From Agathobacter sp. (GTDB lineage Bacteria > Bacillota > Clostridia > Lachnospirales > Lachnospiraceae), in the NCBI GenBank assembly GCA_022769125.1, contig JALEKN010000034.1, positions 1 to 55,453 of the forward strand: a DNA stretch of 55,453 bases. Direction: 5' to 3'. Shown in pieces: positions 19,286 to 28,615 of this stretch (within the stretch, counting starts at the first letter, position 1; each line of letters opens with the position of its first letter). The notes beneath the pieces are model-generated. The model had not been told where the DNA came from. It saw only the letters and a list, made by a program, of their open reading frames with translations, and ran no database searches. The position numbers and the translations under genes are program-made.

Positions 19286-20962
19286 TTGAAAAAGGAAAAA
19301 CAACAGAATAACACACAGAAGCTGAAGATCATTCCGCTTGGAGGCTTGGAACAGATCGGAATGAATATCACTGCTTTTGAATATGATGATAGTATCATCG
19401 TAGTAGATTGCGGATTGGCATTCCCGGAGGATGATATGTTGGGAATCGATCTTGTAATCCCGGATATCACATATTTAAAGGACAACATCGACAGGGTAAA
19501 GGGCTTCTTTATCACGCACGGCCACGAGGATCATATCGGGGCTTTACCTTACGTGCTTCGGGAGATCAATGTGCCGATTTATGCAACAAAGCTTACGATT
19601 GGTATCATAGAGCATAAGCTCGAAGAACATGATATGTTAAACAGCACAAAACGCAAGGTAGTAAAATATGGCCAGCATATCAATCTGGGATGCTTCCGTG
19701 TTGAATTTATCAAGACAAATCACAGTATTCAGGATGCCGCAGCACTTGCTATCTATTCTCCGGCAGGAATTGTTGTGCATACCGGAGACTTTAAGGTTGA
19801 TTACACACCGGTATTCGGAGATGCTATTGATCTGCAACGGTTTGGAGAGATCGGAAAGAAGGGGGTGCTTGCACTTTTGTGCGACAGTACCAATGCTGAG
19901 CGGCCGGGCTTTACACTTTCTGAAAAGTCCGTTGGCAAGACGTTGGACAATATTTTTGCTGAACATAAGACCACACGTATTATTATTGCAACCTTTGCTT
20001 CCAATGTGGACCGTGTACAACAGATCATCAATTCTGCCGATAGATTTGGGCGTAAGGTGGCTATCGAGGGGCGGAGCATGGTTAATATCATTTCCATTGC
20101 TTCCCAGCTTGGATATCTGACATTACCGGATAATATTCTGATTGATGTCGACCAGTTAAAGAGCTATCCGGATGAGCAGACGGTTATTATCACAACCGGA
20201 AGCCAGGGAGAGTCAATGGCAGCACTTTCACGTATGGCAAACGGCATGCACAGAAAGATCAGCATCAAGCCGAATGATACGATTGTATTCAGCTCCAATC
20301 CGATTCCGGGTAATGAGAAGTCCGTTACCAGCATCATCAATGAATTGATGCGCAAGGGGGCGGATGTTATCTTCCAGGATGTCCATGTTTCCGGACATGC
20401 ATGTAAGGAGGATATCAAGCTGATCTATTCTTTGGTGAATCCGAAATATTCCATCCCGGTTCACGGCGAGTACAAGCATCTGGTAGCACAGGCGAAGATT
20501 GCAGAGGAACTTGGATATGACAAGGATCATATCAAGATCTTGTCTTCCGGTGATGTGCTTGAGATTGATGAGAATGGCGCAGAGGTAACCGGAAGAGTAC
20601 AGGTTGGCAATATTTTTGTAGATGGTCTTGGAGTCGGAGATGTCGGTAACATTGTTTTGCGCGACCGACAGAGACTTGCGGAGGATGGAATCATTGTTGT
20701 TGTGCTGACGCTGGAGAACGGATCCGGACAGATACTTGCAGGACCAGATATTGTGTCAAGAGGTTTTGTATATGTCCGCAATTCCGAGAGTCTTATGGAC
20801 GAGGCAAAGTCTGTGCTGAATGCAACCATGGATTATTGTATGGAGCATAATATAACTGATTGGAGCAAGATCAAGAATGAAATCAAGGATTCTTTGGGCG
20901 ATTTCGTATGGAAAGAGACGAAGCGGCGTCCAATGATCATGCCAATCATTATGGAAGTATAA
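19286..20962 (+). CDS. rnj: Ribonuclease J
   Basis: Bifunctional 5'-3' exo- and endoribonuclease of mRNA turnover and rRNA maturation. In 558 residues: IPLGGLEQIGMN near the N-terminus, zinc motif THGHEDHIGA (~77), HTGDFKVD, beta-CASP motifs including SSNPIPGNEKSV, the HVSGHACKED motif and a C-terminal dimerisation domain. The start is TTG, supported by TTTGGAGGT six to seven bases upstream and lack of another nearby start. The length matches RNase J1/J2. Confidence 0.96.
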   Translation: MKKEKQQNNTQKLKIIPLGGLEQIGMNITAFEYDDSIIVVDCGLAFPEDDMLGIDLVIPDITYLKDNIDRVKGFFITHGHEDHIGALPYVLREINVPIYATKLTIGIIEHKLEEHDMLNSTKRKVVKYGQHINLGCFRVEFIKTNHSIQDAAALAIYSPAGIVVHTGDFKVDYTPVFGDAIDLQRFGEIGKKGVLALLCDSTNAERPGFTLSEKSVGKTLDNIFAEHKTTRIIIATFASNVDRVQQIINSADRFGRKVAIEGRSMVNIISIASQLGYLTLPDNILIDVDQLKSYPDEQTVIITTGSQGESMAALSRMANGMHRKISIKPNDTIVFSSNPIPGNEKSVTSIINELMRKGADVIFQDVHVSGHACKEDIKLIYSLVNPKYSIPVHGEYKHLVAQAKIAEELGYDKDHIKILSSGDVLEIDENGAEVTGRVQVGNIFVDGLGVGDVGNIVLRDRQRLAEDGIIVVVLTLENGSGQILAGPDIVSRGFVYVRNSESLMDEAKSVLNATMDYCMEHNITDWSKIKNEIKDSLGDFVWKETKRRPMIMPIIMEV

Positions 20963-20987
20963 GTAAGCTACATTAGGAGTGTCAAAG

Positions 20988-21506
20988 ATGGAGAAGAACA
21001 AAGCACTTTTTTCTTTCATTCGAATAGGAATCAGCGTAATTGTTATATTGGTTGTCGTATATCTGGGCGTGAAGCTGTCACTTGTGGCATATGATTTTGG
21101 CTACCGCGTATTTACGGAGACTGCTGTGGATGAGGCCCCGGGCCGGGATGCATTGATCCAGGTCAAGGAGGATATGTCAGAACACGACATTGCCAAGCTG
21201 TTAGAGGAAAAAGGGATGGTACGGGATGCCAATTTGTTCTATCTCCAGCTTAAACTGTCTATCTATTCCGGGAAAGAAGTTCCCGGTGTATACACGGTTA
21301 ATTCATCTATGACACCAAAGGAAATCATGGCAGCAATTTCACCGGAGCAGGAGACGGAAACACTAGAGACAGAAAGTACTTCCGCGATCATTGATACAGA
21401 AAATACGCAGACCGGGCAGGAGGATTATTCAGCGGATGATGATTTCCCGGCTGATGAGAGTGATGCGGCAGCAGAAGATAATGCGGATGCTGCGGGAGAG
21501 GAATAA
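20988..21506 (+). CDS. MltG/YceG-like membrane protein lacking the catalytic domain
   Basis: The 172-residue protein has one N-terminal membrane helix (residues ~12-35), then ~75 residues like the LysM-like N-terminal subdomain of MltG: DMSEHDIAKLLEEKGMVRDA, LKLSIYSGKEVPGVY, and SSMTPKEIMAAIS. It then ends in an acidic tail. The transglycosylase domain of MltG (usually ~200 more residues with a catalytic Glu) is absent. It occupies the mltG position (yrrL) before trmR. It may bind peptidoglycan or regulate a lytic enzyme. ATG 20988 has AGGAGT seven bases upstream; the GTG at 20979 overlaps that site. Confidence 0.8.
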   Translation: MEKNKALFSFIRIGISVIVILVVVYLGVKLSLVAYDFGYRVFTETAVDEAPGRDALIQVKEDMSEHDIAKLLEEKGMVRDANLFYLQLKLSIYSGKEVPGVYTVNSSMTPKEIMAAISPEQETETLETESTSAIIDTENTQTGQEDYSADDDFPADESDAAAEDNADAAGEE

Positions 21507-21508
21507 AT

Positions 21509-22150
21509 ATGATAGTAGATGAACGTCTGGTAACCTATATCAATTCTCTTGATACGGGGAATACTCCGATCCTTGACGCCATCGAGAGAGAAGCTCTGGA
21601 CTCTTATGTGCCGATCATTCGGAAGGAGATGCAGAGCTTTTTGAAACTTCTTCTTGCCATGAAACGGCCGAAGCGCATTCTTGAGGTTGGTGCGGCAGTT
21701 GGTTTTTCATCTATCTTGATGGCAGAATATACAGGTGCCGACTGTAAGATTACGACCATAGAAAATTATGAGAAGCGTATCCCAATCGCAAAAGCAAATT
21801 TTGCGCGCGCAGGGATGCAGGACCGCATTACACTGCTTGAGGGAGATGCACAGGAAATTCTTCCGACGCTTACGGAGCCGTTTGACCTGATCTTTATGGA
21901 TGCGGCGAAAGGACAGTACATCAACTTCATGCCGGAGGTGCTAAGGCTGCTGGCGCCGCAGGGAGTGCTTGTTTCCGATAATGTGCTGCAGGATGGTGAT
22001 ATTATCGAATCACATTATATTGTGGAACGGAGAAACCGCACGATCTACAAGCGTATGCGGGAATACCTGTATGAGCTGACACACAATGAAGAACTTGTGA
22101 CAGCGGTTCTTCCGGTTGGGGATGGGATAACGGTATCCAGCCGGAAATAA
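21509..22150 (+). CDS. trmR: tRNA 5-hydroxyuridine methyltransferase TrmR-like O-methyltransferase
   Basis: A 213-residue class I SAM methyltransferase of the O-methyltransferase-3 family, with SAM motif ILEVGAAVGFSSILMAEY, ENYEKRIPIA, LIFMDAAKGQY and SDNVLQDG. In Bacillus the homologue YrrM (TrmR) converts ho5U34 to mo5U34 in tRNA. The next gene encodes a U32-family protein like the TrhP hydroxylation proteins, supporting this assignment over a small-molecule methyltransferase. It starts two bases after the MltG-like stop codon. Confidence 0.85.
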   Translation: MIVDERLVTYINSLDTGNTPILDAIEREALDSYVPIIRKEMQSFLKLLLAMKRPKRILEVGAAVGFSSILMAEYTGADCKITTIENYEKRIPIAKANFARAGMQDRITLLEGDAQEILPTLTEPFDLIFMDAAKGQYINFMPEVLRLLAPQGVLVSDNVLQDGDIIESHYIVERRNRTIYKRMREYLYELTHNEELVTAVLPVGDGITVSSRK

Positions 22151-22227
22151 ATGATACAGGCTATCGTGTAGGGCTGAATGACAGGCACAAGGCGTGTATA
22201 TCAGGAAAAGAGAGGAACTGTGTTGAT

Positions 22228-23484
22228 ATGAGAAAGATTGAGTTGCTGGTTCCTGCCAGCAGTTTGGAAGTGTTGAAAATCGCGGTGATTTTTGGCGCTG
22301 ACGCGGTGTATATCGGTGGAGAAGCTTTTGGGCTGCGCGCAAAGGCAAAAAACTTTTCAATGGAAGAGATGGCAGAAGGAATCGCGTTTGCTCATGCGCA
22401 TGGGGTAAAAGTGTATGTGACTGCCAATATTTTAGCACACAACTATGATCTGGATGGTGTGCGGGAATATTTTGAAGAACTAAATGAGATGAAACCGGAT
22501 CGACCGGATGCACTTATCATTTCTGATCCGGGTGTGTTCCAGATCGCAAAGGAGGTTTGTCCGCAGATTGAGCGCCATGTCAGTACGCAGGCGAACAATA
22601 CCAATTACGGGACCTACCTGTTCTGGTATGGACAAGGAGCCTCACGTGTGGTTACGGCGAGGGAATTGTCACTAAAGGAGATCAAAGAGATACGCGATCG
22701 TATTCCGGATGATCTGGAGATTGAGACATTTGTGCATGGCGCAATGTGTATTTCGTATTCCGGGAGATGCCTGCTTTCAAACTATTTTACCGGGCGAGAT
22801 GCAAATAAAGGTGCCTGCACACATCCGTGCCGTTGGAAATATGCAGTTGTGGAAGAACAAAGACCGGGACAGTATCTGCCGGTATATGAGAATGAAAGGG
22901 GAACTTACATTTTCAATTCGAAGGATCTTTGCATGATTGAGCATATCCCGGATCTGGTCGATGCCGGAATTGACAGCTATAAGATCGAGGGAAGAATGAA
23001 GACTGCGCTGTATGTTGCGACAGTTGCGCGTACTTACAGAAAGGCAATTAACGACTATCTGGAATCTCCGGAAAAATACAAGCAGAACATGCCATGGTAC
23101 TTAGAACAGATTAAGAGCTGTACTTACCGGCAGTTTACGACAGGATTCTTTTACGGAAAACCTTCGGATGAAGCTCAGATTTATGATAGCAATACCTACG
23201 AGAAGGGTTACACCTACCTTGGAATTGTAGGAAAGAAAAATGCCGATGGAATGTACCGGATTGAGCAGAGAAATAAGTTCTCTGCCGGAGAACAGATTGA
23301 GGTCATGAAGCCAAATGGTGATAATGTGCTTGCAACAGTAAAGCGGCTTGTAGACGAAGATGGCAACGAAATGGAATCCTGCCCACACCCGAAGCAGGTA
23401 TTTTATGTGGATCTTGGAATGGAGCTGGACGAGTACGATATTTTGCGCCGGGAGGAAGAGGATGGTGCAATCGCACTGGAATAG
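22228..23484 (+). CDS. U32 peptidase family protein (tRNA wobble hydroxylation, TrhP/YrrO-like)
   Basis: The 418-residue protein begins ELLVPASSLEVLKIAVIFGADAVYIGG and carries the U32 signature ETFVHGAMCISYSGRCLLSN, followed by RDANKGACTHPCRW, whose cysteines would bind an Fe-S cluster. Despite the peptidase name, TrhP homologues hydroxylate U34 of tRNA using prephenate. It sits 77 bases after trmR, the enzyme for the following methylation step. Only one U32 gene is present here, against two (yrrN, yrrO) in Bacillus. Confidence 0.88.
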   Translation: MRKIELLVPASSLEVLKIAVIFGADAVYIGGEAFGLRAKAKNFSMEEMAEGIAFAHAHGVKVYVTANILAHNYDLDGVREYFEELNEMKPDRPDALIISDPGVFQIAKEVCPQIERHVSTQANNTNYGTYLFWYGQGASRVVTARELSLKEIKEIRDRIPDDLEIETFVHGAMCISYSGRCLLSNYFTGRDANKGACTHPCRWKYAVVEEQRPGQYLPVYENERGTYIFNSKDLCMIEHIPDLVDAGIDSYKIEGRMKTALYVATVARTYRKAINDYLESPEKYKQNMPWYLEQIKSCTYRQFTTGFFYGKPSDEAQIYDSNTYEKGYTYLGIVGKKNADGMYRIEQRNKFSAGEQIEVMKPNGDNVLATVKRLVDEDGNEMESCPHPKQVFYVDLGMELDEYDILRREEEDGAIALE

Positions 23485-23535
23485 ATACTGATAACAAAAA
23501 GATAGAACAAAATGAATATTGAATTTTGATGGTTG

Positions 23536-23569
23536 TGGGACACGGAGGGAGAAATCTTTTCGTGTCCCA
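23536..23569. terminator. Hairpin between convergent U32 gene and asnB
   Basis: TGGGACACG pairs perfectly with CGTGTCCCA across a 16-base loop. Neither side has a strong T run. Position between convergent genes suggests a weak bidirectional terminator. Confidence 0.55.
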
Positions 23570-23589
23570 TAATGCTTTGCGTATATGTG

Positions 23590-25437
23590 CTATACAGACA
23601 GATGGTATTTTTCCATCCAGTAATTGAGCTGGATAAAGTATGCCATAAGCTGAGGACCTGCCATAAGCTGACCGAACCATGGCCGGCCATATTCCTTTGG
23701 AGCCTGCATGAAGCGGATGGCCTTCTGACGGTCAATAAGCGGAGCAATCGGGGCATTTTTATCGTTGATAATAGCGGAGAGCCTTTGGATAAGAAGCCTT
23801 TCGTATCCGGGATGGTACGTTTTCGGGTAAGGACTTTTCTTTCTTGTAAGAAGTTCCTTTGGGAGAAGATCTTTGGCAGCATCACGAAGTAATGTTTTTT
23901 CTATTCCATTCTGGTATTTCATTTCCCATGGCACATTAAATACATATTCGACGATGCGATGATCTGCAAAAGGAACGCGGGCTTCCAAACCGGAATACAT
24001 GCTTGTGCGGTCCATGCGGTCAAGCAAGGTCTGCATGAACCATTTGATATTAAGGTATGCGATACGGCGGCGCGTTTTTTCTTCTTCGGTCTCCCCGGGG
24101 AGAATGGGGGCCTTTGCAACAGATGCGAGGTACTTCTCGTGAGAGTAATCATAGAGATCTAGTTTTTGTACAACATCATCTTTTAAAAAGAGTGTGCGGG
24201 CTGTTATATCTGCTGACCAGGGGAAACCGTCACGATTCATAAGTTCCGGACGATAAAACCAAGGATAGCCGCCGAAGATTTCGTCCGCACATTCTCCGGT
24301 CAGAGTTACCTTGTTTTTACGTTTTACAAGTGCACAGAAATAGAGCAGGGAGGCATCCACATCCGTCATGCCGGGGTAGTCCTTGGCGTCAGTTGCAGCA
24401 TAGAGTGCATCTGCCAGATGTACCTCATCGCATTCCAGATATGTGTGATTGCATGGATAGTGTTCAAGCATGATATTGACGTATGGGAGATCCCGTTCCG
24501 GCTGGAAACTGTTGGAGCAAAAAAAATAATCGTTTCCTTTAAAGTCGAAAGAAAAGGTGTTTAAGGTCTCACCCTTTTCCTGCAGATACTGGTATGCAAG
24601 TGCTGTGACGATGGATGAGTCAATTCCACCGGAGAGAAAGGTGCACACAGGAACATCGGAGATCATCTGCCGTTTTACAGAATCACGGACGAGAAAAGAA
24701 ACTTTTTCTACGGTTTGTTCATACGTATCCGTGTGCTCGGCAGCAAAAAGATCCCAATAGGTTGTGTCATGACAGCCGGTTTCATTGATCATAAGATAAT
24801 GGCCGGGGAGTATCTCCGACATACCATCAAAAATACCAAAACCACTGGTGCGTGCCGGCCCGATGGAAAGGATCTCTTTTAGCCCGTCCGCTGACAATTT
24901 CGGTGTGATGTCCGGGTGACAGAACAGTCCCTTCGGTTCGGAGGCAAACGCATATCCGTTTGGAAGCGGATTATAAAAAAGTGGTTTTACGCCGAGACGA
25001 TCACGGTAGAGATACAGCCGTTTTTGTGTGTTGTCCCAGATGGCAAATGCGAAGATCCCATTTAACTGTTTTACAAAATCAGGACCATCATGCAGGAATG
25101 CATATAAGATTACCTCCGTATCGGATGCTGTTTTAAATGAAAAGCCCGCCTTACGAAGCGGAGGAATCAGTTCATCTGTGTTGTAAATTTCTCCATTGTA
25201 GACAATGGCATATTCCTGACCCTGATAGTTTCTAACGATCGGCTGGTTACCGCCGGCAATGTCACGGATGGACAGCCTCGCATGCGCAAGCCCGGCATGC
25301 TGTCTTAAATAGCTTCCGAGATTATCATTTCCGCGATGCGATAGGGTAAGGTACATATCTTTCAGAATTTTTTCATGCGCTTCAGATGCTTTTAAAAGAT
25401 CATTTTTGAAATCACAGAAGCCGGCAATTCCGCACAT
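23590..25437 (-). CDS. asnB: Asparagine synthase (glutamine-hydrolysing)
   Basis: Makes asparagine from aspartate, ATP and glutamine. In 615 residues: catalytic Cys2 of the N-terminal glutaminase domain (MCGIAGFC), LSHRGND, LSIRDIAGGNQPI, YNGEIYN, and SDTEVILYAF, then the synthetase domain with PP-loop FLSGGIDSSIVTALA and later TGECADEIFGGYPWF. It is transcribed against its neighbours from its own promoter. A role in asparagine biosynthesis is likeliest; some AsnB paralogues amidate wall peptides, which sequence alone cannot exclude. Confidence 0.95.
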   Translation of the reverse strand: MCGIAGFCDFKNDLLKASEAHEKILKDMYLTLSHRGNDNLGSYLRQHAGLAHARLSIRDIAGGNQPIVRNYQGQEYAIVYNGEIYNTDELIPPLRKAGFSFKTASDTEVILYAFLHDGPDFVKQLNGIFAFAIWDNTQKRLYLYRDRLGVKPLFYNPLPNGYAFASEPKGLFCHPDITPKLSADGLKEILSIGPARTSGFGIFDGMSEILPGHYLMINETGCHDTTYWDLFAAEHTDTYEQTVEKVSFLVRDSVKRQMISDVPVCTFLSGGIDSSIVTALAYQYLQEKGETLNTFSFDFKGNDYFFCSNSFQPERDLPYVNIMLEHYPCNHTYLECDEVHLADALYAATDAKDYPGMTDVDASLLYFCALVKRKNKVTLTGECADEIFGGYPWFYRPELMNRDGFPWSADITARTLFLKDDVVQKLDLYDYSHEKYLASVAKAPILPGETEEEKTRRRIAYLNIKWFMQTLLDRMDRTSMYSGLEARVPFADHRIVEYVFNVPWEMKYQNGIEKTLLRDAAKDLLPKELLTRKKSPYPKTYHPGYERLLIQRLSAIINDKNAPIAPLIDRQKAIRFMQAPKEYGRPWFGQLMAGPQLMAYFIQLNYWMEKYHLSV

Positions 25438-25476
25438 AAAAATCCTCCCTGTTTCATTTTGGATGAAGTCGTCTGT

Positions 25477-25505
25477 ATAGTATATGCAGATTACTGCTTA
25501 TGCAA
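25477..25505 (-). promoter_or_regulatory. Promoter of asnB
   Basis: On the minus strand: TTGCAT (25500-25505), 17-bp spacer, TACTAT (25477-25482), about 40 bases before the asnB start codon, which has GGGAGG upstream. Confidence 0.7.
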
Positions 25506-25593
25506 CACCCAAACATTATGCTGTATAGGTGTTTGTGAATGTGATATAGCGGATGCAGATGCATGGAAAATGAAACGGAAAAATAAGGATGCC

Positions 25594-25622
25594 TAGACGG
25601 AGCAGGGTGGATATGCTAAAAT
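25594..25622 (+). promoter_or_regulatory. Predicted promoter of the PilZ-CotH pair
   Basis: TAGACG (25594-25599), 17-bp spacer, TAAAAT (25617-25622) preceded by TGC, an extended -10 signature. It is 29 bases before the PilZ start. Confidence 0.55.
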
Positions 25623-25650
25623 AAAACGGATTGTATAAGTGGGAGGCCGT

Positions 25651-26343
25651 ATGTATATTAAGGAACTCGAAAGTGGAACAAGTATTAATATAGAAGCATC
25701 AAACGGATTTAAGACACTGACCTTTGAGACGAAGGTTGCTTACCCAAAGGACGAGGAAGACCTCAACATGCTTGAGGAGATTAAAAAAGTGAAGCCTTAT
25801 GCGAAGTTTACGGTATTGGACCCGATACGCAGGGAGGATAAACTGGTTAACTTTGTGAGCGAATATGTCACAAGTAATCTTGTCGCGATGGTTGAGGGCA
25901 ACAAACCATTTATCTGGAGAAATGTATCTATTGTGAATATGAGGCTGCCAAAGTATGGAAGTGTCCATATTGTGTTTAGTGTGCGCGAAGCAGTAAGCTA
26001 TAATCGCCGCCAGCATTACCGGCTAACGTTGGATCGGGAAGGGGTTATAAGGATCCGCACAGCAGACCATGAGAATGTGTACAATGTGTTTGTAAAAGAT
26101 ATCAGCGAGTCGGGAATTGGATTTAGTATAAAAGGAACACAGGGACTTGAGCGTGGCTCCGGGTGCATTGTTGAGTTTTCTGACTCCGGACAGGATTTTC
26201 GTATCGATGTGGTAGTGATCAGAGTTCAGGATAACGGAAATGACAGATATACGATGGGATGCAAGATAAGACAGCGTTCGGCAATGGTTGCCAAATTTAT
26301 CAATCAAAAGCAGAAGGACCGGATGAAAGGGGCAGAGGCATGA
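25651..26343 (+). CDS. PilZ domain protein (YcgR-like c-di-GMP receptor)
   Basis: The 230-residue protein has an N-terminal YcgR-type beta domain (~1-110) and a C-terminal PilZ domain with both cyclic-di-GMP contact motifs: RRQHYR (119-124, RxxxR) and DISESGIGF (from 150, DxSxxG). It should bind c-di-GMP and act on a protein partner. Its stop codon overlaps the start of the CotH-type lipoprotein gene (ATGA), implying coupled translation and a shared process at the surface. ATG 25651 follows GGGAGG closely; the GTG at 25639 overlaps that site. Confidence 0.88.
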   Translation: MYIKELESGTSINIEASNGFKTLTFETKVAYPKDEEDLNMLEEIKKVKPYAKFTVLDPIRREDKLVNFVSEYVTSNLVAMVEGNKPFIWRNVSIVNMRLPKYGSVHIVFSVREAVSYNRRQHYRLTLDREGVIRIRTADHENVYNVFVKDISESGIGFSIKGTQGLERGSGCIVEFSDSGQDFRIDVVVIRVQDNGNDRYTMGCKIRQRSAMVAKFINQKQKDRMKGAEA

Positions 26344-28223
26344 TCAGAGGAAGGGCATTGACCGGGGCTATTATCTGTGCGATGGGGATTGCAGGCTTAT
26401 GTGGCTGCGCGATGTCAGAAAATGAAGAAGAAAAGAACCCGATAGAATTTTCGGTGGAAAGCGGCTGTTATGAAGAAGCATTTGATCTTAAACTGACCAC
26501 TGGGGACGGCGGTGCCATTTATTATACATTAGATGGGTCTGACCCGGCTGACAGTGCAACCAGAATCGAATACACAGAGAGTATCCATATTGAAGACCGC
26601 AGGGGTGCGGCAAATGTGGTTTCTGCGGTGGAACCGAATTTATTTGATACTGCTTTTGCATACTTTGATAAGAACACGGATTCCGTTGTATCGTATGCTA
26701 CAGCTCCGTCAGACGATGCGGTGGATAAGTGTACGGTGGTAAGGGCAGTCAGCATTGCGGCGGATGGAGGCTGCTCCGATACGATGGGGAAGACATATTT
26801 TATAGGAGATATGACGGAACATATAATAGGAATCGAGGAAAGCTGTGAGGCTGCAACTGCACCGCTTGCAGTGATTTCAATTTCTATGGATTATGACGAT
26901 CTGTTTGACGAAGAAAATGGAATCTATGTAAGAGGAAGCCGCTTCGAGAATGCCTTGACAGAATATCTGGCGGCCGGAGGAGAACGTTCCGATGACTGTG
27001 GACGCAAGCTGGACGCAAATTATTCCCAACGAGGCAGGGAGTGGGAAAGAGAAGCCCATATTGACTTCTTTGAGAGTGACGGAACTTCAACACAGGAGGT
27101 ACTTTCCCAGAACTGTGGAATCCGGATTCAGGGGAATTATTCCAGATCGGATTTGCAGAAGGGATTTCGGCTGTATGCGCGTACAGAATATGGTGATAAG
27201 AGATTCCGGTATCCGATTTTCCCGGAGAAGACGGATGACAACGGAAAACCTGTTGAAACCTACAAGTCGTTTATTTTGCGTAACGGAGGTAACTGCGCAT
27301 TCATTTCCAAGTTTAATGATACTTATTGGCAGTCCATGCTTGCGGAAATGGATTGCGATACGCAGAACTCGCGCCCGGCAGTTGTGTATCTGAACGGGGA
27401 ATATTGGGGCCTATACATTTTACAGGAAGATTATTCGGATGAGTATTTTGAGGATACACACGGAGTGATATCGGATGATGTCGTTTTGTATAAAGGAGAT
27501 GCGGAGAGGTATGCAAGCGGATTTAAGCTTGACCTCGGGAAACTGCCGGAGGGAGAGACGGATGAAAGATATTATTTTGCAGAACTTAACGACTTTTTTG
27601 TGACACATAAGGATTTGTCGGATGAGTCAGATTATGAGAAATTTTGTAAGCTGGTCGATAAAGATTCCTGCAGAGACTATTTCGCTGTGGAAAGCTGGAT
27701 CAATAACAAATGGGACTGGCCGGGCAAGAATTGGGCTATGTGGAAAACTGTGAATGTGGATCCAGATAATCCATATGCAGACGGCAGATGGAGATTTAAC
27801 TTCTACGATATTGAATTCGGTGGTATTTGCGGTGAGAGCGAGGCTTCTGCCAATACGATCCGTGAGGATAACTACACGAAGTACGGACTGCTTGATAAGG
27901 CAACGAGCAATCCGGCAGTGTTGTGCTTTGCGTATCTGATGACCAATGCAAAATTTCGGGAGGAGTTCTATCAGACATTAAATGACCTGGGTGAGAAACA
28001 GTTTTCCTATGAGAATGCCAATGCGGTACTCGAACAGTTTGAGGGCGTATATGGGCCTTTATATGAGCAATTTTTTGCGCGTTATCCGGGAACCGGAAGC
28101 AGGGAAGAAGCACTGTCCGGAGGATACGGAAGTGTAAAGTGTATTCGTGGATTCTTACAGAAAAGAAATTTGTATATTCAGAATATGATTGACTACTGCA
28201 AGGAACATTATGGGGAAATGTAA
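26340..28223 (+). CDS. CotH-type kinase family lipoprotein with chitobiase-like domain
   Basis: A 627-residue exported lipoprotein: a short signal peptide ending in lipobox GLCGC, then a chitobiase/hexosaminidase C-terminal-like domain ([19 protein letters not shown]) and a long CotH domain with [61 protein letters not shown] and [13 protein letters not shown]. Spore CotH is an atypical protein kinase; vegetative Clostridia carry many exported CotH proteins with unknown substrates. Its start overlaps the PilZ gene by four bases. A start at 26259 would erase the signal peptide and overlap PilZ by 85 bases. Confidence 0.88.
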   Translation: MIRGRALTGAIICAMGIAGLCGCAMSENEEEKNPIEFSVESGCYEEAFDLKLTTGDGGAIYYTLDGSDPADSATRIEYTESIHIEDRRGAANVVSAVEPNLFDTAFAYFDKNTDSVVSYATAPSDDAVDKCTVVRAVSIAADGGCSDTMGKTYFIGDMTEHIIGIEESCEAATAPLAVISISMDYDDLFDEENGIYVRGSRFENALTEYLAAGGERSDDCGRKLDANYSQRGREWEREAHIDFFESDGTSTQEVLSQNCGIRIQGNYSRSDLQKGFRLYARTEYGDKRFRYPIFPEKTDDNGKPVETYKSFILRNGGNCAFISKFNDTYWQSMLAEMDCDTQNSRPAVVYLNGEYWGLYILQEDYSDEYFEDTHGVISDDVVLYKGDAERYASGFKLDLGKLPEGETDERYYFAELNDFFVTHKDLSDESDYEKFCKLVDKDSCRDYFAVESWINNKWDWPGKNWAMWKTVNVDPDNPYADGRWRFNFYDIEFGGICGESEASANTIREDNYTKYGLLDKATSNPAVLCFAYLMTNAKFREEFYQTLNDLGEKQFSYENANAVLEQFEGVYGPLYEQFFARYPGTGSREEALSGGYGSVKCIRGFLQKRNLYIQNMIDYCKEHYGEM

Positions 28224-28258
28224 GGTGTTCCTGCAGGAATAAAGTGGGGACAGCGGGA

Positions 28259-28603
28259 ATGGATGAAAAGCTAAAGCAGGCATATTTGTATGATTTTTAC
28301 GGAGAATTGCTCAATGAGCATCAGCGCCGAATCTATGAGGACTTCCTGTTCAACGATCTCTCACTTGGCGAAATTGCCTCTGAGGAGGAAATCAGCAGGC
28401 AGGGGGTCGCGGATATGGTGAAGCGCTGTGGGAAAAAGCTGGAAGGATACGAGGCAAAGCTCCATCTGGTTGAAAAATTTCTGTCCGTCAAGGCGGATGT
28501 GGAGCAGATTCACTCCCTTGCCGAACAGTTCAAGGAAACAAGGGACGAGCATGTGATAGAGGAAATCGAGAATCTGTCAAACGATATCCTCAACATAGTG
28601 TAG
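28259..28603 (+). CDS. ylxM: YlxM family DNA-binding protein (UPF0122)
   Basis: A 114-residue helix-turn-helix protein: [21 protein letters not shown], then [24 protein letters not shown], the sigma-like HTH. YlxM normally lies directly before ffh and associates with the SRP system in streptococci. Here ffh is 5.9 kb further on. ATG 28259 gives the usual family N-terminus; GTG at 28244 is possible. Confidence 0.92.
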   Translation: MDEKLKQAYLYDFYGELLNEHQRRIYEDFLFNDLSLGEIASEEEISRQGVADMVKRCGKKLEGYEAKLHLVEKFLSVKADVEQIHSLAEQFKETRDEHVIEEIENLSNDILNIV

Positions 28604-28615
28604 GGAGGATAAAGG

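Noticed and set aside
19286-19288. Possible frameshift or missing ATG at the start of RNase J
   Set aside because: TTG with a strong GGAGGT at good spacing is a normal start, and the protein length fits the family.
25506-25650. Possible c-di-GMP riboswitch before the PilZ gene
   Set aside because: The conserved GEMM core sequences were looked for and not seen; only a promoter-like site could be supported.
26259-26339. Longer N-terminus for the CotH-type protein
   Set aside because: It would overlap the PilZ gene by 85 bases and bury the signal peptide and lipobox.
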